Source of the DNA: Acidimicrobiia bacterium
GTDB taxonomy: Bacteria; Actinomycetota; Acidimicrobiia; IMCC26256; BP-133
Length of the DNA: 9,256 bases
Assembly (NCBI GenBank): GCA_025923175.1
Contig: JAICGL010000122.1
Location: forward strand, 1-9,256
Reading direction: 5' to 3'
The position numbers and the translations under genes are program-made. Within the stretch, counting starts at the first letter, position 1, and every line of letters starts with the position of its first letter. The notes beneath the pieces are model-generated. The model was given only the letters and a program-made list of their open reading frames with translations. It was not told where the DNA came from and did no database searches. Shown one piece after another: positions 1-5,833 of the stretch.

Positions 1-38
1 CATAGTCCGCCCGATCGGCGGCGACCAGCCCACCTGAA

Positions 39-64
39 TGAAACGCAAGTGAACTGTGTGAAAC
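39..64 (+). repeat. TGAAAC-type direct repeats upstream of sulfatase
   Basis: TGAAAC occurs at 39-44 and 59-64 and the related TGAAC at 50-54, so the copies are spaced 11 and 9 bp, near one helical turn. They sit 11-36 bp before the sulfatase ATG, where an operator could be. No sigma-70-like -35/-10 pair with good spacing was found here. This may be chance in a short AT-richer stretch. Confidence 0.25.
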
Positions 65-74
65 AGTATGCCCA

Positions 75-1616
75 ATGTTGAAGCGGAACTACTCTGTCAG
101 CGTGACGCTCACCCGCCTTATGCCCCGGGCGACGGTCGTCCTCGGGCTCGCCCTGTTAGTGGCGTTCTTGCCGGCCGTGGCCGAAAGCAAGGGGAAGGGG
201 CAGGCCCGGGCGGCGGGCAAGCCCAACATCCTCTTCTTCCTCTTCGACGACATGCGCTACGAGGGCGTGATCGACAATCCGGCCGTCATGCCGAAGACGA
301 AGCGCTGGCTGATGGAGGCCGGGGTCAACTTCACCCAGGCGTTCACCACCACGCCGGTGTGCTGCCCCGACCGGGCGACGATGTGGAGCGGGCGGGTTTC
401 GCACAACCACGGCGTCTTCGACAACTACACCGGCGACAGCCTCGACCGGGACTGGATCGCCCCCCGGTACCTGCGCGACGCCGGCTACACCACGGCCCTG
501 GTCGGAAAGTTCATCACCGACTGGAACTGGCGCTACGAGCCGCCCTACTTCGACGACCTGGCCGTCTTCCAGGGCGGGTACAAGGACTCCCGCTTCATGG
601 TCAAGCAGCGGGGCGACGCCAAGACCCACACGGAGCGGGCGCCGTACACCACCGACTGGATCGGCGAGAAGGCCGCCGCCTTCGTCGACGGGTTCGAGAC
701 CCGTGACGACCAGCCGTGGTTCATGCAGGTCGCCCCGCACGCACCCCACCAGGAGCAGGTCGCCCCGGGGCCCGACTCCTGCAACCTGGAGAAGATGTAC
801 TCGTGGCCGGAGCGCTACGACTCCCAGCCGATCCCGCCGTGGAAGCCGACGCCGCCCGAGCAGATCGAGGGCGGGCCCAACTACAAGGCCGAAAAGCAGG
901 ACAAGGCCCCCTGGGTGCGGAGCCACAACTTCACCCACAAGTGCGGCCAGGTCACCTACGACGGCGCCATGAAGACCTTGATGGTGGCCGACGACATGAT
1001 CGACACGGTCATGACCCGCCTCCAGGACCGGGGAGAACTGGCCAACACGCTCGTCCTCCTCAGCACCGACAACGGCTACTCGTGGAACGAGCGGGGGATG
1101 ACCAGCAAGGCGGCGCCGTGGACGGAGCACATCCAGGCACCGCTGCTCGTCCGGTGGGACGGGGTGTTCCCGCCGGGCACGAAGGACGAGCGCCTCGTCG
1201 GCACCGAGGACTTCCTCCCGACCTACCTCGACGCCGCCGGGTACCAGCCGCCCGAGATCCGCTACCCGTTCGACGGCCGGTCGTTCCTCCCCGGCCGCGC
1301 CGCCCGGGCCGAGAAGTACCTGGAGTTGGGGCCGGTGCTCAAGCCGTCACCGAAGGAATACAAGGGCCACCGGGGTATTCCGGCGTGGGCGTCGCTGCGG
1401 ACGAAGAACTGGCAGTACATCGAGTTCTACGAGAAGAGCAACAACACCGACCTGCACTTCCGGGAGTACTACGACCTCGTCGCCGATCCCTGGCAACTGA
1501 GCAATGTCCTGGCCGACAAGGACCCGGGCAACGACCCTGACGTGGAGGCGCTGTCGGCCCGGCTCCGCAAGGCGGCGGTCTGCGTGGGTACGGCGGGAGC
1601 CAATCCCTGCCCATAG
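75..1616 (+). CDS. Exported sulfatase (type I, formylglycine-dependent)
   Basis: Predicted to hydrolyse sulfate esters outside the membrane; the substrate cannot be told from sequence. The 513-aa length is normal for the alkaline-phosphatase-like sulfatase family. Metal-binding Asp58-Asp59 lie in LFDDMR. Cys96 in CCPDRATMWSG fits the C-x-P-x-R signal that formylglycine-generating enzyme converts to formylglycine, with Asp in place of the usual Ser. Further family landmarks are Lys145 (VGKF), APHAPH at 220-225, Asp332-Asn333 in STDNG, and Lys345. A hydrophobic stretch at about 19-36 ending AVA-ES looks like a cleavable signal peptide. Cys503 and Cys512 near the C-terminus could form a disulfide, as in other exported actinobacterial sulfatases. 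Neither the ATG at 75 nor the in-frame ATG at 120 (residue 16, which gives a more compact signal peptide starting MPRATVV) has a clear Shine-Dalgarno, so the start is uncertain. No maturase gene lies nearby. Confidence 0.92.
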   Translation: MLKRNYSVSVTLTRLMPRATVVLGLALLVAFLPAVAESKGKGQARAAGKPNILFFLFDDMRYEGVIDNPAVMPKTKRWLMEAGVNFTQAFTTTPVCCPDRATMWSGRVSHNHGVFDNYTGDSLDRDWIAPRYLRDAGYTTALVGKFITDWNWRYEPPYFDDLAVFQGGYKDSRFMVKQRGDAKTHTERAPYTTDWIGEKAAAFVDGFETRDDQPWFMQVAPHAPHQEQVAPGPDSCNLEKMYSWPERYDSQPIPPWKPTPPEQIEGGPNYKAEKQDKAPWVRSHNFTHKCGQVTYDGAMKTLMVADDMIDTVMTRLQDRGELANTLVLLSTDNGYSWNERGMTSKAAPWTEHIQAPLLVRWDGVFPPGTKDERLVGTEDFLPTYLDAAGYQPPEIRYPFDGRSFLPGRAARAEKYLELGPVLKPSPKEYKGHRGIPAWASLRTKNWQYIEFYEKSNNTDLHFREYYDLVADPWQLSNVLADKDPGNDPDVEALSARLRKAAVCVGTAGANPCP

Positions 1617-1627
1617 GCTCACGCTCC

Positions 1628-2473
1628 ATGAGCGGCGAGCAGCAGAGCACCCCGACTGTCGACCGCATCGAGCAGGCGGCCCGCTTCCGGGCCCTCCACG
1701 AAGGGCCGGAGCCCTTGCTGTTGCCCAACGCCTGGGATGGCGGCTCGGCCAAGATCCTGGCGGCGCTGGGCTTCAAGGCGATCGCCACCACCAGCGGTGG
1801 GTTCGCCGCATCCATTGGCCGGCTCGACGGGAGGGTCGTCGACGACGAGGCACTGACCAACGCCGCCGCCATCGTGAAGGCGGCGGGAGAGGTGCCGGTG
1901 TCGGCCGACCTCGAGAACGGGTTCGGCCACGAGCCCTCCGTGGTGCGGATGACCATCATGAACGCGCTGTCGTTCGGTCTCGTCGGCTGCTCGATCGAGG
2001 ACTACACCGGCGTGCCCGACACTCCGTTCTACGACGTGAAGCCGGCGGCCGAGCGGGTGGAGGCGGCGGCGTCGATGGCCCACCGGGGCCCGGTCGAGAT
2101 GGTGCTCACCGCCCGGGCTGAGAACCACATCCGGGGGCGGGACGACCTGGCCGACACCATCGCCCGGCTGCAGGCGTACCAGGAGGCCGGCGCCGACGTC
2201 CTCTACGCCCCGGGGCTCACGAAGCTGGAGGACATCCGCTCGGTGGTGGCGTCGGTCGACCGGCCCGTCAATGTCCTGGCCCTGCCGGGTGGCCCGACGG
2301 TGGCCGAGCTGGCCGAGGCCGGGGTGCGGCGCATCTCGGTGGGCGGGGCATTCGCCTTCGCCGCGTACGGTGCCCTCATCGAAGCAGCCCGGGAGCTGGC
2401 CGACGAGGGCACCTACGGCTTCTGGGACCGGGCGAAGCTCGCCCGGGATGTCATCCTGCCGAACTTCGGTTAG
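1628..2473 (+). CDS. Isocitrate lyase/PEP mutase superfamily protein
   Basis: A 281-aa TIM-barrel enzyme of the PEP mutase/isocitrate lyase superfamily, which makes or breaks C-C or P-C bonds next to a carboxylate and uses Mg2+. Seen: the opening LLLPNAWDGGSA (30-41), TTSGGFAAS (54-62), the acidic metal/substrate cluster SADLENGFG (92-100, Asp94 and Glu96), Glu124 in CSIEDYTG, Arg163 in LTARAEN, and the C-terminal strand VRRISVGGAFAF. The KKCGH-type catalytic cysteine loop of true isocitrate and methylisocitrate lyases is missing after Glu124, so it is not one of those lyases. It belongs to the large group annotated only at superfamily level, which includes oxaloacetate decarboxylase-like and phosphonate enzymes. 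It starts 11 nt after the sulfatase stop with only a weak ribosome site, which suggests cotranscription. Its stop overlaps the end of the opposing gene. Confidence 0.9.
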   Translation: MSGEQQSTPTVDRIEQAARFRALHEGPEPLLLPNAWDGGSAKILAALGFKAIATTSGGFAASIGRLDGRVVDDEALTNAAAIVKAAGEVPVSADLENGFGHEPSVVRMTIMNALSFGLVGCSIEDYTGVPDTPFYDVKPAAERVEAAASMAHRGPVEMVLTARAENHIRGRDDLADTIARLQAYQEAGADVLYAPGLTKLEDIRSVVASVDRPVNVLALPGGPTVAELAEAGVRRISVGGAFAFAAYGALIEAARELADEGTYGFWDRAKLARDVILPNFG

Positions 2474-3192
2474 CTGTTCGACTTGGCGAAGGTGACGAGG
2501 AACTCGATCTCGCCGTGGTCCGCGACCTCGGCGGGGCCGAAGCTTGGGCTGGGGATGCCGTAGTCGGCGAAGACCACCGGGATGGCGCCCTGAACGGCGA
2601 TGGTTCCGCCGGAGCGCTTGGCGGTCACGTTGACGGTCGCGGTCTTCTTCGTGCCGTGCAGGGTGAGTTCGCCGGTGGCGGGGACGGTGACGGTTGCGCC
2701 GTCGGCGGGGAGGGTGCCGAGGTCGATCGGTGACTTCAGCGTGAAGGTCGCCGTCGGGTACTGGGCGACGTTCATGATGCGACCCCGGAACTGGTTGTCA
2801 CGGCGGCTCTCGTCGCTCTCGACGGAGGCGAGGTCGATGGAGATGGCGGCCGACTCGACGGTGGCGCCCGTGATGGTGAGGGCACCGTCGACGTTGCTGG
2901 TGCGGCCGACGGCCTCGACGTTCTGACCGAAGAGGATCTCGTCGACCCGGTAGCCGGCCTGGCTGCCGGTCGTGGCCACCCAGGTGCCGTCGAAGCTCGC
3001 CGGTGCGGTGGCGGTGGCGCCTGCGGCGGTGGTGGTGGCTGTCGTGGCGGGCAGGTTGTCGCTGACGTTGCCTTCGAGGACGAGGCGGGCGGGGGCGTCG
3101 TCGCGCAGGACGTTGATGTAGGTCCACGTCCCACCGAGGAGGAGCAGGACGGCGACGAGCGGGAGGGCGATGATCCACTTGAGGCGGGGCAC
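2470..3192 (-). CDS. Membrane-anchored YceI-like lipocalin-fold protein
   Basis: 240 aa. Residues 1-5 are short and basic, 6-29 form one uncleaved-looking transmembrane helix, 30-68 is a linker with a Thr/Ala run (about 48-65), and about 69-240 is a YceI domain. Typical YceI features are GYRVDEILFGQ, SIDLASVESDESRRDNQFRG, the YPTATFTLKSP strand, GELTLHGTKKTATVNV, and the final strand IEFLVTF. YceI proteins bind polyisoprenoid or similar lipids in a long hydrophobic barrel and are often linked to envelope stress or isoprenoid transport. Here the barrel should face the outside, tethered to the membrane. The start is GTG, chosen because GAAAGG (3201-3206 on the reverse strand) lies 8 nt upstream and the transmembrane helix follows at once. 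It converges on the upstream PEPM-like gene with a 4-nt overlap. Confidence 0.9.
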   Translation of the reverse strand: MPRLKWIIALPLVAVLLLLGGTWTYINVLRDDAPARLVLEGNVSDNLPATTATTTAAGATATAPASFDGTWVATTGSQAGYRVDEILFGQNVEAVGRTSNVDGALTITGATVESAAISIDLASVESDESRRDNQFRGRIMNVAQYPTATFTLKSPIDLGTLPADGATVTVPATGELTLHGTKKTATVNVTAKRSGGTIAVQGAIPVVFADYGIPSPSFGPAEVADHGEIEFLVTFAKSNS

Positions 3193-3209
3193 GGCGTCGG
3201 CCTTTCGGT

Positions 3210-3252
3210 GAGGGATCGGTCAGTTCTTCCACCACCATCGGTGCGATCCCTC
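3210..3252 (-). promoter_or_regulatory. 9-bp inverted repeat in the YceI-gene leader
   Basis: GAGGGATCG at 3210-3218 is repeated in inverted form as CGATCCCTC at 3244-3252, a perfect 9-bp match with a 25-nt loop. It sits just upstream of the GAAAGG ribosome site (3201-3206). In a transcript of the YceI gene it could form a leader hairpin; as DNA it could be a regulator site with half-sites 34 bp apart (centre to centre). No riboswitch family is recognised. Confidence 0.4.
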
Positions 3253-3254
3253 CC

Positions 3255-3269
3255 AGTCCTCTGAGGACT
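3255..3269. promoter_or_regulatory. 15-bp palindrome in the divergent spacer
   Basis: AGTCCTC-T-GAGGACT is a perfect inverted repeat with 7-bp arms and a one-base centre. A second pair, CTCCCAG (3250-3256) and CTGGGAG (3283-3289), encloses it, so alternative folds overlap here. It lies between the divergently transcribed YceI gene and the PIN toxin operon, as expected for an operator. Its function is inferred from position only. Confidence 0.4.
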
Positions 3270-3336
3270 TCCTTGGAGTTCCCTGGGAGCTCTGTGCCGC
3301 GTGCGGCCGAAGGTCTCAACCGGCGGGCCGCCCTTG

Positions 3337-3356
3337 CGTGTTACAGTTCGTGTTAC
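3337..3356 (+). promoter_or_regulatory. CGTGTTAC direct repeats at the toxin-antitoxin-like promoter
   Basis: CGTGTTAC occurs at 3337-3344 and again at 3349-3356, exactly 12 bp apart. The first copy contains an extended -10-like element, TG-T-TACAGT (3339-3347); no matching -35 is seen. The repeats end directly before the AAGGAGGG ribosome site (3358-3365). This placement suits an autoregulatory operator of a toxin-antitoxin operon, but no binding protein is proven. Confidence 0.4.
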
Positions 3357-3370
3357 GAAGGAGGGTGGGA

Positions 3371-3802
3371 ATGGCCAAGCGCAGCGCACGCAACGAGCAG
3401 ATCGAACGGCTCTTCGCCCTGTTGGACCGGCTCGAGGGGGATGCCACCGTGGTGGCGTCGGTTCGACAGCCCGCCGCATTGCGAGAGGCGGTCAAGGTGG
3501 CCGTCGAGTTGGGGCTCGACCCGACGCCCAACGACGCAGCGGTGGCGGCACTGCGGGAACGGGTCGAGACGTTTGCCCAACGCCTGGCGCTCGATGCCCA
3601 CTACGCCGCCCACCCGGGGGCGCGCCCGACCCTGGCCCAGCGGGCCCTCGCTGCCGCTCGCCTCGACGGTGATCCCCTGGCCGACGACCCTGCCCTGCTC
3701 AGTCGGGCGGCCGAGGCGCTGGCACGCCGTCGCCCGGACGCCAGCGCCGACGACGTCCTCCTCTACGCCACCGGTCTGGCCGACGCCCGGGCTTCCGCGT
3801 GA
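3371..3802 (+). CDS. Helical 143-aa protein, putative antitoxin partner of PIN toxin
   Basis: Not a recognised antitoxin family. The sequence is almost wholly predicted helical, rich in Ala, Arg, Leu and Asp, with a basic start (MAKRSARNEQIERLF) and an amphipathic first helix at about 8-22. A segment at about 55-80 includes ALRERVETFAQRLALDAHY, and a C-terminal helical pair at about 107-140 includes RRRPDASADDVLLYATGL. No ribbon-helix-helix, AbrB, Phd or helix-turn-helix motif is visible. I chose the ATG at 3371 because AAGGAGGG lies 5 nt upstream; a longer frame from 3338 starts inside the promoter repeat. The stop overlaps the next gene's GTG as GTGA, so translation is probably coupled. Position and coupling imply that it neutralises the PIN nuclease and may bind the repeats upstream. 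At 143 aa it is longer than most VapB proteins. Confidence 0.8.
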   Translation: MAKRSARNEQIERLFALLDRLEGDATVVASVRQPAALREAVKVAVELGLDPTPNDAAVAALRERVETFAQRLALDAHYAAHPGARPTLAQRALAAARLDGDPLADDPALLSRAAEALARRRPDASADDVLLYATGLADARASA

Positions 3803-4236
3803 AACCCCGCCGGCCCGGCTTGGTCGTCATCGACAACGAGGCGGTCACCGCCCTCGCCGACCCGGCCAACCCGAAACACACCGACGCCCTGGCCTACCTG
3901 GAGGTGACCAACGAACGACGATCGCGAGCCGAACGGGTCCGGGTCGTGGTCCCGGTGGCGGTGCGGATCGAAGCGGGATGGGACCGCCGCCGAGCAGCCG
4001 CCGCCAACCTGAACCGGATCTGCGGACCCGGCGACCATCAACTTGACACCTCCGCCGCCGACCGGGCCACCGAACTGGCCCTCCTCGAACCGGCCGCATC
4101 GGTCGTCGACATCACTGTGGCCCAGGCGGCCGAAGCCGCCGAGCCCGGCCCCGTCGCCATCGTCACCTCGGACCGAGGGGACTTCGAACGCCTCGCCATC
4201 CACCTCAACCGACCGGTGGTCATCGCCGTCATCTAA
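3799..4236 (+). CDS. PIN-domain ribonuclease, VapC-like toxin
   Basis: 145 aa, the usual length for a single-domain PIN toxin. The acidic residues that hold Mg2+/Mn2+ in PIN nucleases can be placed in order: Asp12 (LVVIDNEAV), Glu58 (VAVRIEAGW), Asp104 (VVDITVAQAAE) and Asp125 in the family signature TSDRGDF, with Asp128 nearby. Known PIN toxins cut specific tRNAs, rRNA or mRNA; this one's target is unknown. The GTG start overlaps the stop of the upstream gene by 4 nt (GTGA), with no independent ribosome site, so synthesis should depend on translation of the upstream protein, as usual for toxin genes. The active site looks intact. A housekeeping RNA-processing PIN protein is less likely given the tight pairing. 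Confidence 0.85.
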   Translation: MKPRRPGLVVIDNEAVTALADPANPKHTDALAYLEVTNERRSRAERVRVVVPVAVRIEAGWDRRRAAAANLNRICGPGDHQLDTSAADRATELALLEPAASVVDITVAQAAEAAEPGPVAIVTSDRGDFERLAIHLNRPVVIAVI

Positions 4237-4335
4237 AGCGAGACAGCCAGCGATCTCAGGGCGACGCGACGCTCAAGGGCCGGTGACCAGCGGAAGCGCT
4301 CCGAGCCGAGGCCGCAACACGTCGCGCCGTCGGCG
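4237..4335. other. Convergent intergenic gap without clear terminator
   Basis: 99 bp between the PIN gene stop and the stop of the FAD oxidoreductase, which run toward each other. I see no strong GC hairpin followed by a T run on either strand, so any termination here would be factor-dependent or use weak structure. Confidence 0.5.
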
Positions 4336-5748
4336 TCACCGGGCGGGCGGGATGTTCTGGTTGAGGTGGAAGACGTTGTCGGGGTCGTAGACGGTCTTCA
4401 GCCGGGCCAGGCGCTGGTAGTTGGACTCTCCGTAGGCGGCCCGCACCCGGTCCGGGCCCTCGTCGCCGAGGAAGTTGACGTAGACACCGCCGGTCGATAC
4501 GGGCTGTACCGCCTCCCACAGCGCACGGGTCCAGGCCACGTGTGCATCGGGTAGACCGTCCGCCCACCGGGTGTTGATGTTGATCACCCAGGGCGCCCGG
4601 CGGTGCGGGTATGAAGTATCCCCTTCGGCTACCCGAGCGACGGCACCCCCGAGGGGCGCCAGCTTGATGTCGGAGAGAGGCGACGTGATGCGGCCGGCGA
4701 AGTCGACCACCGTCTCGATGACGGAGTCGTCGAGGCTCCGCAGGAACTCGGCCTTCCAGTAGTTCTCGAACCCTGGCTGCCAGGCGCCGTCCGACATCGC
4801 TTGTACGGCGGTGTAGGGCTTCGGCCCGATGCCGTCCACCAGTGGAGGCCCGAGGGCGTCCAGTGCCCGGAGCACTCGGGCGGCGTCTTCGGCGGGGCCG
4901 GCGTACATTCCGGCGACGGCGACAACGGGTTCTCCGTGGAGGTGGTCGGGGATGGACGGGGAAGCCGGAGCGCGGCGCAGGACGGTACTGAGCGTCAGTT
5001 CGTCGGGGGCGGCGAGCATGAGGTCACGCCAGGTGGCGATGACCTCAGCGGCGAGCCGCTGAGGATAGAGCCGGAGCCCGCCCAGCACTTCCGGGCCGAC
5101 GGGATGGAGCCCGAACTCGAAGCGGGTCACGATGCCGAGGTTGCCCCCGCCGCCCCGCAGGCCCCAGAAGAGGTCCTCGTGGTCTGCAGCACAGGCCCGC
5201 AGTTGCCGTCCGTCGGCGGTGACCACCTCGGCGGACAGGAGGTTGTCGCAGGCCAGGCCGTACCGGCGCATGAGCCAGCCGATCCCCCCGCCGAGGGTGA
5301 AGCCGGCGACACCGGTCGACGACATGAGCCCCCCGGTGGTGGCCAGCCCGAAGGCCTGCGCCTCCCGGTCGAAGCCCGCCCAGGTGGCCCCGCCCTCCAC
5401 GAGTGCTCTCCGCCGAGCCCGGTCCACCCGCACCGCCTGCATACCGGAGAGATCGATCACCAGCCCACCGTCGCAGGTCCCGAAACCGGCGACGTTGTGC
5501 CCGCCGCCACGAACGGCCACGGTGAGCCCCGCCGCCCGGCCGAACTCGAGTGCCGTGGGGACGTCTGCCGCCCTGGCGCATCGGGCGACGAGGGCCGGGT
5601 AGCGGTCGATGCTCCCGTTCCAGACCCGCCGGGCAGCGTCGTATCCCTCGTCACCGGGTCTGATCAGCAATCCGGAGAAGCGAGCCCGCAGCGTTTCCCA
5701 GCCGGCGCCGCCGGTCACCCTCCCGAGCTCGATGTTTCGTGTGTCCAT
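4336..5748 (-). CDS. BBE-like FAD-linked oxidoreductase (PCMH fold)
   Basis: About 470 aa from the chosen ATG at 5748. The N-terminal half is an FAD-binding PCMH/FAD_binding_4 domain: VAVRGGGHNVAG (His84 is the expected 8-alpha covalent FAD ligand), GGLVIDLSGM, and STGVAGFTLGGGIGWLMRRYGL. The C-terminal BBE segment reads NYQRLARLKTVYDPDNVFHLNQNIPP. Bicovalent relatives (berberine bridge enzyme, glucooligosaccharide oxidase) carry a second FAD-linked Cys two residues before the V/T-G-V-x-G turn; motif alignment puts Met142 there, so mono-covalent attachment is expected. These flavoenzymes oxidise sugars, alkaloids or aromatic side chains using O2; the substrate is unknown. The frame extends to an ATG at 5835, but those 29 residues are not family-like and would overlap the regulator, so 5748 is preferred. 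Probably controlled by the divergent HxlR regulator. Confidence 0.92.
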   Translation of the reverse strand: MDTRNIELGRVTGGAGWETLRARFSGLLIRPGDEGYDAARRVWNGSIDRYPALVARCARAADVPTALEFGRAAGLTVAVRGGGHNVAGFGTCDGGLVIDLSGMQAVRVDRARRRALVEGGATWAGFDREAQAFGLATTGGLMSSTGVAGFTLGGGIGWLMRRYGLACDNLLSAEVVTADGRQLRACAADHEDLFWGLRGGGGNLGIVTRFEFGLHPVGPEVLGGLRLYPQRLAAEVIATWRDLMLAAPDELTLSTVLRRAPASPSIPDHLHGEPVVAVAGMYAGPAEDAARVLRALDALGPPLVDGIGPKPYTAVQAMSDGAWQPGFENYWKAEFLRSLDDSVIETVVDFAGRITSPLSDIKLAPLGGAVARVAEGDTSYPHRRAPWVININTRWADGLPDAHVAWTRALWEAVQPVSTGGVYVNFLGDEGPDRVRAAYGESNYQRLARLKTVYDPDNVFHLNQNIPPAR

Positions 5749-5782
5749 GGGCGCAGCGTGCTCCGGAAGGCCGGTCGACTCA

Positions 5783-5799
5783 ACTACAGAATTTGAAGT
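5783..5799. promoter_or_regulatory. AT-rich near-palindrome, candidate HxlR operator
   Basis: ACTACAGAATTTGAAGT is an imperfect inverted repeat (outer ACT/AGT and CA/TG matches) and the only AT-rich stretch in the 85-bp spacer between the oxidoreductase and the regulator. HxlR-family dimers bind AT-rich palindromes in such spacers. The site could act on both promoters. The assignment rests on position and symmetry. Confidence 0.4.
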
Positions 5800-5821
5800 G
5801 GTCGTCCGCGATGGTGCGTCG

Positions 5822-5827
5822 TACATT
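5822..5827 (+). promoter_or_regulatory. -10-like TACATT, possible leaderless start
   Basis: TACATT lies 6 nt before the regulator's ATG (5834) and there is no Shine-Dalgarno, a layout seen in leaderless actinobacterial mRNAs, where transcription begins at the start codon. The -35 is poor: TTGAAG at 5793-5798 is 23 bp away, too far. Confidence 0.3.
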
Positions 5828-5833
5828 CGCAGC

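Noticed and set aside
156..1130. Long open frame of 324 codons on the minus strand within the sulfatase
   Set aside because: It is the antisense shadow of a GC-rich gene: no recognisable domains, no ribosome site, and complete overlap with a clear sulfatase.
3270..3285. GGAAC motif on the minus strand as an ECF sigma -35 element for the YceI-like gene
   Set aside because: No convincing -10 element at the right distance; a five-base match is too common to support a promoter.
3338..3370. Earlier start for the helical antitoxin-like protein (11 extra residues)
   Set aside because: The codons lie inside the promoter-like repeat and ribosome site; AAGGAGGG is ideally spaced for the ATG at 3371.
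4801..5796. 331-codon plus-strand frame opposite the FAD oxidoreductase
   Set aside because: Low-complexity Gly/Pro/Glu composition typical of a shadow frame; the opposing strand encodes an unmistakable flavoprotein.
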